A stretch of DNA of 20,062 nucleotides, taken from an uncultured Oscillospiraceae bacterium (GTDB lineage Bacteria; Bacillota; Clostridia; Oscillospirales; Oscillospiraceae). Shown here piece by piece: positions 1 to 6,776 of this stretch (the first letter of the stretch is position 1; each line of letters opens with the position of its first letter). The notes beneath the pieces were generated by a model. The model worked only from the letters and a program-made list of their open reading frames with translations, was not told the DNA's origin and did no database searches. The translations under genes were made by a program, and so were the position numbers. Where the stretch lies: assembly GCA_910587785.1 (NCBI GenBank), contig CAJUOA010000002.1, forward strand, positions 1-20,062. The letters are read 5' to 3'.

Positions 1-1259
1 TCCACGGCGGCGTTCAGCGCCAGGATGTTGGTCTGGAAGGCGATGTTCTCGATGGTAGCGATGATCTTGCTGATCTCCTGGGAGGAGTTGGCGATGTTGT
101 CCATAGCCTCGTTGAGCTGCTTGACGTACTCGTTGCTGGTGGTCACCTGGCGGCCGGCCTCGCTCACGCTGTCCCGGGCCTCCTCAGCGGAGGCGGCGGT
201 CTGCTTGGAGCTGTTGGCGATATCGGCGATGGTGGCGGAGAGCTCCTCCACAGCGCTGGCCTGCTCGGTAGCGCCCTGCGCCAGGGACTGGGAGCTGTTG
301 GAGACCTGGTCCGCGCCGGCGGAGACCTGGTCCGCAGACTGGGAGATATTGGCGATGGTCTCGCTCATGCGGAGGACGAACTGGTTGACGCTCTCCTGAA
401 TGGGCTTGAGGTCGCCGGGGAAGCTGGCGGTCAGCTCCACGTCGAAGTTGCCCTTGGCCATCTGGTTGGTGCAGCCGGAGATGTCCTCGACAACGCTGCT
501 GAGGACCTGCTGGCTGGTGCGCAGGGCACCGCACATCTCACCCAGCTCGTTTTTGCCCTCGAAGCTGACAGGCACAGACAGATTGCCCTGGCTGAAGCCC
601 ACCAGCGCCTTATGTACCTGGGCGCTGGGCTCTACGATGCTGCGGATGATCTTACTTGCCATAAACAGCACCAGCACGGTGGCCAGAGCCATAATGGCGA
701 CGATGATGATCAGACTGACGCTGGAGATGATGTTCTGCTGCTTGATGATGGCATCCTGGGCATCGGACAGGGCCTCCGCAGCCTTCTCTCCGGCCTCCGC
801 AGCGGCATTCAGCTTGGGCGTACACTCATTGACAATCATCTTAGCCGCCTCGGTCTGGCTGGTACTGGCCATCTCAATAATCAGTACGGCCTCCTCTTTC
901 CACACCTTGATGGCGGTATCGAAGGCGTCCAGGGTGCTCCTGTCCTCCAGGGGGAAGATCTTCTGCAGGTTGCTGAAGAGGGTATCAAGATCCTCCAGCC
1001 CGCTGTTCACGGTAGAAAGAGCCGTCATATCGCCGGAAAGGACCACGTCCCGCAGGTTCCGGGCGGCGATATTGTAGGTGATGCGGCAGTCCGCAATCCG
1101 CTCTGTGGACTCCACATAGCTGTCGATGATGTCGGTATAGGCGCCCTTCTGGGAGCTCATCATGATAAGTGCGGCAATGATGATGAGCGCGGAGATCAGG
1201 ATCGTAGTGCCGAAGCCCACGATCAAGCTCTTCTTGATACTCATATTTTTGAAGTTCAT
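1..1259 (-). CDS. Methyl-accepting chemotaxis protein, N-terminal 419 codons (3' end beyond window)
   Basis: This is a transmembrane chemoreceptor that would signal to the CheA kinase through a CheW or CheV coupler. Translation from the ATG at 1259 stays open to the window edge. It shows a first membrane segment (about residues 11-34), a helical extracytoplasmic region of the four-helix-bundle sensor type (about 35-180), a second membrane segment (about 181-202), a HAMP region following SKIIRSIVEP, and a coiled-coil methylation region with repeated QVSAGADQVS and EQASAVEELSATIADIA heptads. It stops at FQTNILALNAAVE, just before the conserved hairpin tip, so the CheA-contacting tip and the return helix are missing. 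AGGAGG lies 10 nt upstream of the start. The gene follows an FtsE-like ATPase gene but has its own promoter and a long leader. The ligand cannot be inferred. Confidence 0.93.
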   Translation of the reverse strand, partial: MNFKNMSIKKSLIVGFGTTILISALIIIAALIMMSSQKGAYTDIIDSYVESTERIADCRITYNIAARNLRDVVLSGDMTALSTVNSGLEDLDTLFSNLQKIFPLEDRSTLDAFDTAIKVWKEEAVLIIEMASTSQTEAAKMIVNECTPKLNAAAEAGEKAAEALSDAQDAIIKQQNIISSVSLIIIVAIMALATVLVLFMASKIIRSIVEPSAQVHKALVGFSQGNLSVPVSFEGKNELGEMCGALRTSQQVLSSVVEDISGCTNQMAKGNFDVELTASFPGDLKPIQESVNQFVLRMSETIANISQSADQVSAGADQVSNSSQSLAQGATEQASAVEELSATIADIANSSKQTAASAEEARDSVSEAGRQVTTSNEYVKQLNEAMDNIANSSQEISKIIATIENIAFQTNILALNAAV

Positions 1260-1441
1260 ATGTGGCGTTCCTCCTATTTTTTTCCGCTGGAGTTCGCTCC
1301 AGCAGATACAGATGACAGTGGTACAGCATTCGAGCGGCCCGCACAGCGCGGTGCTGGTCTCTTCAGTGGATGGCCGCGCTGGTTTGCGGCCGGGCCTGCC
1401 CCGCGGACAGGACCTCGTCGGACTCTCACATTTCCCACCCC
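1260..1441 (-). other. Structured 5' leader of the chemoreceptor gene
   Basis: This non-coding stretch runs from the predicted transcription start to the receptor ATG. In the transcribed sense it can form at least four successive hairpins: CCUGUCC/GGGCAGG with a GCG loop (1395-1411, one G-U pair), GGCCGC/GCGGCC with an 8-nt loop (1372-1391), a short GCAC/GUGC or CAGC/GCUG stem (1341-1356), and GCUGGAG/CUCCAGC with a CGAA loop (1286-1303). The last is followed by an A-rich spacer and the AGGAGG ribosome-binding site. No known riboswitch class is recognised. Some of these stems may be chance in GC-rich DNA. Confidence 0.35.
1286..1303 (-). promoter_or_regulatory. Stem-loop just upstream of the mcp ribosome-binding site
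   Basis: A perfect 7-bp stem (GCTGGAG and CTCCAGC) closes a 4-base loop. On the coding strand it is followed by GGAAAAAAATAGGAGG. An A-run rather than a T-run follows it, so it is not a terminator in the direction of the gene. It could stabilise the transcript 5' region or affect ribosome access. Confidence 0.4.
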
Positions 1442-1447
1442 CAGCTT

Positions 1448-1476
1448 ATCTTAGCACCTTTCGACGGAAAAGTCAA
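1448..1476 (-). promoter_or_regulatory. Sigma-A-type promoter with extended -10 for the chemoreceptor
   Basis: On the minus strand TTGACT (1476-1471) and TAAGAT (1453-1448) are separated by exactly 17 bp. The -10 is preceded by TGC, giving an extended -10 (TGCTAAGAT). The -35 overlaps the stop codon of the upstream ATPase gene, so the receptor can be expressed independently of it. A start near 1441 would give a leader of about 180 nt. No sigma-28 signature was found here. Confidence 0.65.
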
Positions 1477-2171
1477 ACGATATCGCCGTATTTTCCCTTG
1501 CGCACATCGCCCAGCAGTTTGCCGTCCACCAGGGTCACCACCCGCCGGCGCATGATGTTCACATAGCGACTGGCGTGGGTGGCCATAACGATAGTGGTCC
1601 CCTTGCTGTTGAGCTCGTTGAGCAGGTGCATCAGATCCCAGATATTGTCGTCATCCAGGTTGGCAGTCAGCTCGTCCAGGAGCAGGATGGGGGGGCTGCT
1701 GACCAGGGCCCTTGCAAGCTCCACCCTCCGGCACTCCCCGATGGAGAGCTCCGCCGGATAGCAGTCCTCCACATCCGGCATCCCCACGATGCCCAGGGCC
1801 TTGGTCACAGCCTTCTGGGCCTTGCGGCGCATCCCCACGGCGGAGGCGGCCAGCAGGAGGTTGTCCCGGATGGTCCGCTTGCGGATGAGCAGGCACTCCT
1901 GGTTGACGATGCCGAAGGTGCGGGCCACCCGGGCCCGCCAGGGGCCCACCATGCGGGCCACGTTGAGGTTGTTGACGTAGACCGTGCCCCGGTCCGGGGG
2001 GATCTCTCCGCCCATCAGCTTCAGGAGGGTGCTCTTGCCCGCTCCGCTGCTGCCGATGAGAAACACAAATTCGCCCTGCTCCACCGTAATGGTGAAATCC
2101 CGCAGGGCGTAGTGCATCTTCCCGTCCTCTTTATACAGTTTTGACACGTTCTCCAGACGAATTTCCGGCAT
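1473..2171 (-). CDS. FtsE-like ABC transporter ATPase subunit
   Basis: A 232-aa cytoplasmic ABC ATPase that should bind and hydrolyse ATP and drive a membrane partner. Visible motifs are Walker A GSSGAGKS (residues 40-47), the Q-loop glutamine (Q91), a signature reading LSIGE (142-146) instead of LSGGQ, Walker B ILLLDE (162-167), a D-loop at NLDD (171-174) and the H-loop histidine in MATH (H199). Length and style match FtsE, the ATPase of the FtsEX complex acting on cell-wall hydrolases, or a LolD/MacB-type ATPase. No FtsX-like permease gene is adjacent. It lies between the fliD-fliS-fliT-like genes and a chemoreceptor gene. An AAAGGAG sits 10 nt before the ATG, immediately after a large hairpin. 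The fold assignment is firm; partner and substrate are unknown. Confidence 0.88.
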   Translation of the reverse strand: MPEIRLENVSKLYKEDGKMHYALRDFTITVEQGEFVFLIGSSGAGKSTLLKLMGGEIPPDRGTVYVNNLNVARMVGPWRARVARTFGIVNQECLLIRKRTIRDNLLLAASAVGMRRKAQKAVTKALGIVGMPDVEDCYPAELSIGECRRVELARALVSSPPILLLDELTANLDDDNIWDLMHLLNELNSKGTTIVMATHASRYVNIMRRRVVTLVDGKLLGDVRKGKYGDIV

Positions 2172-2188
2172 CCTGCTCTGGCTCCTTT

Positions 2189-2226
2189 GATCCCGCCTGT
2201 CCGGGCGCGCCGGACAGGCGGGGATC
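2189..2226 (-). repeat. Large inverted repeat (16-bp stem) between the fliT-like and ABC ATPase genes
   Basis: The arms GATCCCGCCTGTCCGG (2189-2204) and its complement at 2210-2226 pair over 16 bp with a single bulged base and a 5-nt GCGCG loop. It fills most of the 64-bp gap between the two genes. In the transcribed direction it is followed by AAAGGAG, the next gene's ribosome-binding site, not by a T-run, so it is not a canonical terminator. Likely roles are mRNA stability, processing or lowering expression of the downstream gene. One arm's core (CGCCTGTCCGG) recurs at 12061-12071 in another intergenic gap. Confidence 0.7.
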
Positions 2227-2235
2227 GTCTTGAAA

Positions 2236-2664
2236 TTAGTGTTCCTCGGTCTCTGGCCGTCTGGAGGGCGGTCCGGCGTGGTAGAACGAGTGGTCCCCGG
2301 CCATGCGCAGGCTGATACGGCGGTCCAGCTCCACCACCCGCTCCAGCAGGCGGCGGGTCCGGCCGGACTGCTCCAGGAAGGTCCGTTCCGCGTCGTTCCT
2401 GGCCTGATCCGCTCCGGAGCGCAGCTCCTCCAGGCGCTCCCGCTCCTCCCGGTCCAGGCCCTCCAGCCGGGTCTTGGCGGTGTCGTCCACCTCCGCCAGG
2501 CTCAAGATCGGGTCCTGGCGCATGGCCACCAACATCCGCATGGCCACCTGGTCATTGCGGTCCGCCGCCTGGCCGATCTGCTCGGTGAGGTCCAGCACCT
2601 CGTTGAGGTAGTTGTACTTCTTCCGCTCCAGCACGGCCAGGTCCATGAGCTCGTTCCCGCTCAT
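2236..2664 (-). CDS. Putative FliT/FlgN-like flagellar export chaperone
   Basis: A 142-aa, very charged and almost entirely helical protein (for example REERERLEELRSG) with no signal peptide or membrane segment. Its sequence is not distinctive enough to name the family, but its position directly after fliD and fliS is where fliT sits in many Firmicutes, and a long-helix protein of this size fits a FliT/FlgN-type export chaperone for cap or hook-associated proteins. The ATG at 2664 overlaps the fliS stop codon as ATGA, which implies translational coupling and fixes the start although the frame is open further upstream. The C-terminal tail (GPPSRRPETEEH) looks disordered. A structural hypothetical protein is the alternative. 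Confidence 0.72.
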   Translation of the reverse strand: MSGNELMDLAVLERKKYNYLNEVLDLTEQIGQAADRNDQVAMRMLVAMRQDPILSLAEVDDTAKTRLEGLDREERERLEELRSGADQARNDAERTFLEQSGRTRRLLERVVELDRRISLRMAGDHSFYHAGPPSRRPETEEH

Positions 2665-3053
2665 AGTGTGCCCGATCCTCTCTGACCGGCGCTGTTTTTC
2701 TCCGCGGTGTGGAAGGCATCCCGCATCTCGGCCAGCATGGGGCGCAGCTGCTCCAGCTCCCGCTTGTTCCGGCCGATCTTGATGGCCCCCAGCTGGTAGG
2801 TAAAGTACTCGTACATCCGGCCGAGGTCCCGGCTGATCGGGTACTGGCGGTCCAACGTCTCGTCCAGGTAGTTGATGATGTCCACGCACCGGTCGATGGC
2901 CGCCTCAAAGGTGGGGTAATCCGCTTTGTCCAGAGCAATGGAGGCAATGGTCCCCCGCTTGACCAGCTCGTCGTACAGCAAAAGCAGCAGCTCCCCCGGC
3001 GTCATGGAGTTCACGGACTGCTGTTTGTACTGCTGATAGCCTCTACGATCCAT
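2661..3053 (-). CDS. fliS: Flagellar export chaperone FliS
   Basis: FliS binds the C-terminal region of flagellin in the cytoplasm, prevents premature polymerisation and delivers it to the export gate. The 130-aa product has the family's N-terminal pattern (a YQQYKQQSVNSMTPGELLLLLYDEL segment spanning residues 7-29), followed by the typical helical bundle with IDRCVDIINYLDETLD and MYEYFTYQL. Length matches the family. The gene lies 30 bp after fliD and overlaps the next gene by 4 bp (ATGA). The last 15 residues, rich in Gly and Ser, look like a flexible tail. Flagellin itself is not encoded in the window. Confidence 0.93.
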   Translation of the reverse strand: MDRRGYQQYKQQSVNSMTPGELLLLLYDELVKRGTIASIALDKADYPTFEAAIDRCVDIINYLDETLDRQYPISRDLGRMYEYFTYQLGAIKIGRNKRELEQLRPMLAEMRDAFHTAEKNSAGQRGSGTL

Positions 3054-3083
3054 GTTGGATACCGTTCCTTTCTTGTCCGCTTA

Positions 3084-5819
3084 TCAGCCGCCCATGAGGC
3101 CGGCCAGGGTGGAGCTCTGGGAGTTCATCTGATTGATGAGCACCTCCAGGCGGCTGAACATGCTGGTGTAGTAGTCCACCCGGTCGCTGAGCTTATCCTG
3201 CCACTTGGTGATCTGGTCGCCCAGGTTGTCGATCTCCTTCTGCCACTGGTTGTCCAGAAGGCTCAGGGAGCTCAGGGGCGTGCCCGCCTGCTGGACCAGG
3301 ATGCCCTTGACCGCGCCGGTGGTGGCGCCGTAGCGGTCCAGCTGGGTCTTCATCCCCTCCATGATGCCGCTGGTGCCGCCGCTCTCGCTGGTCTTAGTGA
3401 AGACGTTCATCACCGCGTCCGGATCGCTGTCCAGGGCGGCGCGGAGCTTCTTCTCGTCCAGGGTCAGGGTGGAGGTGCCGTCGGAGGAGTAGCTGTAGGT
3501 CAGGCCCATGTTGCGCAGCACGTTGCTGTCGTTGCCGCTGGGGTTGAAGACGTTGTACATGCGCTCATAGAGGCCCTTGAGGTTGGAGTCGCCGAAGAGG
3601 ATGCCCTGCTTGGCCTTCTTCTCGTAGTTCTCGATGGCGCTCTCGCTCATGCCGGCCTTCTCCTCGTCGGTGAGGGGCTCATAGTCTTTGAATGCGCCGG
3701 AGGAACTCTGTATGGGCAGCGTGGAGTAGGCGCTCTTAATCTCGCCCATCATCTCGTTGTAGTCCTTGACCATGTCCTTGATGGCGTCCACGATCTGGTC
3801 GGAGTCGATGCTGACATCGAAGCTGACGCCCTCATCGCCCTCCTCCTGGGCGAAGGTGCCCTTGAAGTTGAGGGTCAGTCCGTCGATATCCACGCTGTTG
3901 TCGCCCCGGACCATGTCCTTCTGGATGCCGTTGACCGTGACGGAGAACTTGGCGTCCTGCCCCTTGGTATAGGAGGCGCCGCCGTACTTCTTCAGAGAAG
4001 CGGCCAGCTTCTGCGACATATCGTTCTCATAGGAGACGTCCACCTTCTTGCCATCCTTGTCTGTGATGGAGAGGGAGCCGGACAGCGGGTCAAAGGACGC
4101 CTTCATGCCCTTGCCGCCGATGGCTGCATTGACATAGCTCTCCAGCTCATCCATATTGACATCCTTCCAATCCTTGTCAAGAGGCTTGCTGATCTCGATG
4201 GTCTCATTTCCGGCTTTCAGCTTGAACGTATCGGTATCGCTGTACTCGAAGTCATCCCCCAGCACGTCCCCGAGCTTGGTTTCCTCCGCGGTGGGCCGAT
4301 AAAACATTGCCTTGGCCAGACCGTCGCCCAGCTCCACCTTGCTCTGGGAGCCGGTGTCCCGGCTCTCGAAGACGAAGCTGCGGGTGGTTTTGGAGTAGGA
4401 GACCTTCACATTGGCGTCCTTGTTGGAGTTGATGTCGCTCATGATGTCGGCGAGCTTGGTGTCCTTGTCGTAGCTGCCGATCTTCTCTCCGTTGAGGACG
4501 AAGTCATATTTGCCGTCTTCGTTGGCCTTCAGACCGCCCATGTCCTCCCCCATCAGCTCGCCCAGGGTCTTATTCGTGTTGAGGTAGCTGGTGGCGCTCT
4601 TGCCGATGTTCAGGACGTCGCCCGCGTCGGTGTTGACGAGGAGGTTGGAGCCGTCCTTGACCTTGAACTCCAGGCGCAGCTGCTCCTTGCCGTCATAAGT
4701 GCCCTTATTCTCCACCGTCACCTTGTCGCCGAAAGCCTTGTTGAGGCCCTCGTTCAGGATCTCAGCATACTTGTTAGCCGCGTCCTTGGCATCCACCTTC
4801 ACCTCGTCGGCCTTATTATAGACGACTCTGCTCTGTCCATTCTTGTCCTTGACGGTAGACGCCTTGGTGAAGGTGTAGGTCCCGTCCTCGTTTTTGACGA
4901 TCTTCGGCCCATAGATGGTCTTGGTAGTGCCGTCCAGGTTGACGTTCATGGCCTTGCCGGAGAGGTACTCGCCGGTGTTGACCTTCTTGGTGAAGTTCCC
5001 GCTGCCGGGCTTGATCTCGCTGACCTTGTCGCTGCTGGTCACGCCCTTGAGGTTCAGCTCTGTGGCCACGGTGCCGCTCGCGCCGCTGATGTAGACGCTG
5101 TTGCCGGCGCTGGACTTGTCCGAGAAGGTGATCTTCCCGTCGGAGACCTTCACATCAATGCGGTCGCTGGCCTTGGCGCTGGTGCCGCCGGAGAGGGTGA
5201 TGGTCTCGTTGGAGAGTTTCTCACGGATGGCCGCAGCCAGGTCCTCGACGCTCTCGAACTTGTCGGTGTTCTCATCGAAGCTCACGGAGACGCTCTTGTT
5301 GCCGTAGGCGATGCTCAGGGACCCCTGGAGGGTGCCCAGCGTCATGTCCTCATTGAGGTCCACACCCTTGCTGGCGGTGATGGTGGTGCCGTCCCCCGCG
5401 TTGAGGCTGCCGCTTGTCACGTAGCGGGCGGCGGTGGCCAGCTGGCTGACGCTGTTGAGGACCACGTCGTTGTCCGTGCGGCCGCTGGCGGTCACCTTGT
5501 CCGCGTACTTGCCCTTGGGCTCCACCACCCGTGCGTTGTTGAAAAACGAGGGGGAGGACAGGTTTGTGGAGGACATATAGGAGGTATACTTGTTGGAGAA
5601 GGCGTACATCTTGGCGATGATGCTCTGGTAGGCGTCCTGCTTCCACTGAATCTTCGTGGCCTTCTGGCTGAGCTGGGTGATCTTGGCGTTGTAGCTCTGG
5701 ACCAGACTTTCGATCATGCCCTCGGTATCCATGCCGCTGGCCAGACCGCTTACGATGTTTGCGCTGTTGTACAGGCTGCTGGTATAGCCGCTTTTCCCGA
5801 CAGAATTAATAGATGCCAT
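3084..5819 (-). CDS. fliD: Flagellar filament cap protein FliD, unusually long (911 aa)
   Basis: FliD (HAP2) caps the growing filament and inserts exported flagellin. The N-terminus carries the FliD signature (IVSGLASGMDTEGMIESLVQ, then a heptad-rich helix), and the C-terminus has the matching coiled-coil part (LLDNQWQKEIDNLGDQITKWQDKLSDR in sense, ending SSTLAGLMGG). The middle, about residues 100-650, is a long beta-rich, Lys/Asp/Gly/Thr-rich stretch with recurring modules such as TLGELMGEDMGGL, KLGDVLGDDFEY and KLADIMSDI. Well-studied FliD proteins are roughly 450-500 aa, so this is nearly twice as long, presumably through extra surface-exposed domains. The ATG at 5819 has AAAGGAG 8 nt upstream; the upstream in-frame TTG at 5840 lies before that site and is rejected. 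It is the first gene of the left operon. Confidence 0.93.
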   Translation of the reverse strand: MASINSVGKSGYTSSLYNSANIVSGLASGMDTEGMIESLVQSYNAKITQLSQKATKIQWKQDAYQSIIAKMYAFSNKYTSYMSSTNLSSPSFFNNARVVEPKGKYADKVTASGRTDNDVVLNSVSQLATAARYVTSGSLNAGDGTTITASKGVDLNEDMTLGTLQGSLSIAYGNKSVSVSFDENTDKFESVEDLAAAIREKLSNETITLSGGTSAKASDRIDVKVSDGKITFSDKSSAGNSVYISGASGTVATELNLKGVTSSDKVSEIKPGSGNFTKKVNTGEYLSGKAMNVNLDGTTKTIYGPKIVKNEDGTYTFTKASTVKDKNGQSRVVYNKADEVKVDAKDAANKYAEILNEGLNKAFGDKVTVENKGTYDGKEQLRLEFKVKDGSNLLVNTDAGDVLNIGKSATSYLNTNKTLGELMGEDMGGLKANEDGKYDFVLNGEKIGSYDKDTKLADIMSDINSNKDANVKVSYSKTTRSFVFESRDTGSQSKVELGDGLAKAMFYRPTAEETKLGDVLGDDFEYSDTDTFKLKAGNETIEISKPLDKDWKDVNMDELESYVNAAIGGKGMKASFDPLSGSLSITDKDGKKVDVSYENDMSQKLAASLKKYGGASYTKGQDAKFSVTVNGIQKDMVRGDNSVDIDGLTLNFKGTFAQEEGDEGVSFDVSIDSDQIVDAIKDMVKDYNEMMGEIKSAYSTLPIQSSSGAFKDYEPLTDEEKAGMSESAIENYEKKAKQGILFGDSNLKGLYERMYNVFNPSGNDSNVLRNMGLTYSYSSDGTSTLTLDEKKLRAALDSDPDAVMNVFTKTSESGGTSGIMEGMKTQLDRYGATTGAVKGILVQQAGTPLSSLSLLDNQWQKEIDNLGDQITKWQDKLSDRVDYYTSMFSRLEVLINQMNSQSSTLAGLMGG

Positions 5820-5903
5820 CACAATCGCTCCTTTATCCAAATTTTCACTGAAATGACGGAAAATGTTTTTCTCAAATTTCTCACGAAAAAGAGAAGAATC
5901 CTC

Positions 5904-5932
5904 TGTACTTTTTTATCGTCACGTAGTATAGT
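5904..5932 (+). promoter_or_regulatory. Candidate sigma-A-type promoter for the parA-comFB operon
   Basis: TATAGT at 5927-5932 is a good -10. Exactly 17 bp upstream is TGTACT (5904-5909), a weak -35 with 3 of 6 matches. The stretch is AT-rich against a GC-rich background and lies about 47 bp before the parA start codon. It occupies the same bases as the promoter candidate reading the other way into fliD. Confidence 0.4.
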
Positions 5933-5940
5933 AAAGTTAA
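5913..5940 (-). promoter_or_regulatory. Candidate sigma-28 promoter for fliD
   Basis: On the minus strand GACGATAA (5920-5913) matches 7 of 8 bases of the sigma-28 -10 consensus GCCGATAA. TTAA (5940-5937) lies 16 bp upstream against an expected TAAA at about 15. Late-class genes such as fliD are typical sigma-28 targets, and a sigma-28 gene is in this window. The -35 is imperfect and spacing one base long, so this is a candidate only. Confidence 0.42.
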
Positions 5941-5966
5941 GAGCCGCTAGAAAGATTTTACACAAC

Positions 5967-5973
5967 GGAGGGG
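5967..5973 (+). promoter_or_regulatory. Ribosome-binding site that fixes the TTG start of parA
   Basis: GGAGGGG ends 5 nt before the TTG at 5979 (7 nt counting from GGAGG). No in-frame ATG or GTG lies at the right distance, and the protein then begins at the residue expected for Soj/ParA, just ahead of the Walker A loop. Confidence 0.7.
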
Positions 5974-5978
5974 ATATT

Positions 5979-6764
5979 TTGTCTGCTGTAATTGCCATCA
6001 CAAATCAAAAGGGCGGCGTGGGGAAGACCACCACTTCCAGCGCCCTTCTCGCCGGCCTCCAGCAGCGGGGGAACCGGGTGCTGGGCGTGGACCTGGACCC
6101 CCAGGGGAGCCTGGGCTTCTGCCTGGGCCTGGACATCGACAACTGCGCCACCATCTACGACGTCATGAAGGGCGCCCAGTCCGTGCGGGACGTCATCGTC
6201 CACTCGGAGTGCGGGGACATCGTGCCCTCGAACATCCTGCTCTCCGGCGCGGAGCTGGAGTTCAACAAGCCCGGGCGGGAGTTTTTGCTCAAGAACGCCC
6301 TCCAGGAGCTCCAGGACGAGTACGACTTTATCATCGTGGACACGCCCCCGGCGCTGAACGTCCTGACCGTCAACGCCTACGTGGTGGCCGACGGCCTGGT
6401 CATCCCCATGGCCCCGGAGATTTTGAGCCTTCTGGGCGTGGCCCAGATCCGGGAGACCATCGACACCGTCCGCCGCTGCTACAACTCCCGGCTGAAGGTG
6501 CTGGGCATCCTGCTCAACAAGTTCAACCAGCGCTTCACCCTCAACCGGGAGGTGCTGGACATGGCCGGACAGATCGCCGCCCAGCTGGACACCAAGGTCT
6601 TCGAGACCAAGGTGCGCACCAGCGTGTCCGTGGCCGAGGCCCCCGCCCACGGGGAGAGCGTGCTCACCTACGCCCCCTCCTCCAAGCCGGCGGAGGACTT
6701 CCAGGCCCTGGTGGAGGAGATCATAGCGGAGCTGACCCCGCGCAAGAGCGAAGATCACACCTAA
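5979..6764 (+). CDS. ParA/Soj-family ATPase
   Basis: A 261-aa cytoplasmic ATPase of the ParA/MinD superfamily; such proteins form ATP-dependent dimers and use nucleoid- or partner-dependent gradients to position cargo. It has the deviant Walker A KGGVGKTT (residues 11-18, signature K11, catalytic K16), DLDPQG (38-43) with D40 in the hydrolysis position, Walker B FIIVDTPP (117-124) and the ParA-type SVAEAPAHG loop (217-225). It resembles Soj more than FlhG: it lacks an N-terminal DQAxxLR activation helix and a MinD-type C-terminal membrane helix. Start is TTG with GGAGGGG upstream. Downstream, comFB begins 12 bp after the stop. No parB or parS-like site is seen. In this locus it may position a flagellar or chemosensory complex rather than DNA; that is inference. 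Confidence 0.9.
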   Translation: MSAVIAITNQKGGVGKTTTSSALLAGLQQRGNRVLGVDLDPQGSLGFCLGLDIDNCATIYDVMKGAQSVRDVIVHSECGDIVPSNILLSGAELEFNKPGREFLLKNALQELQDEYDFIIVDTPPALNVLTVNAYVVADGLVIPMAPEILSLLGVAQIRETIDTVRRCYNSRLKVLGILLNKFNQRFTLNREVLDMAGQIAAQLDTKVFETKVRTSVSVAEAPAHGESVLTYAPSSKPAEDFQALVEEIIAELTPRKSEDHT

Positions 6765-6776
6765 GGAGAGAACGCA

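Noticed and set aside
1320..1445. Cobalamin-riboswitch-like words (GGGAA, GTGAGAGTCC, GAGACCAGC) in the mcp leader
   Set aside because: They are in the right order but too close together, and the conserved core and B12 box are incomplete; a chemoreceptor is also not a usual target.
612..1454. A plus-strand 280-codon frame opposite the chemoreceptor and its leader
   Set aside because: Complement of the chemoreceptor coding strand; no domain and it crosses the mcp promoter.
1476..1500. A sigma-28-like GGCGATAT word near the mcp promoter
   Set aside because: There is no TAAA-like -35 at the required distance; the overlapping TTGACT/TAAGAT pair explains the region better.
2189..2226. Intrinsic terminator before the FtsE-like gene
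   Set aside because: The hairpin is strong, but no T-run follows on either strand.
5820..5840. Upstream TTG start for fliD at 5840
   Set aside because: It lies 5' of the AAAGGAG site that serves the ATG at 5819.
2709..6764. A 1351-codon plus-strand open frame running through fliS and fliD into parA
   Set aside because: The first about 1090 codons are the complement of fliS and fliD; only the last 261 codons are a real gene, starting at the TTG at 5979 with its own ribosome-binding site.
5979..6764. Naming the ParA-type gene flhG or minD
   Set aside because: The N-terminal DQAxxLR motif of FlhG and the C-terminal membrane helix of MinD are both missing, and the sequence reads as Soj-like.
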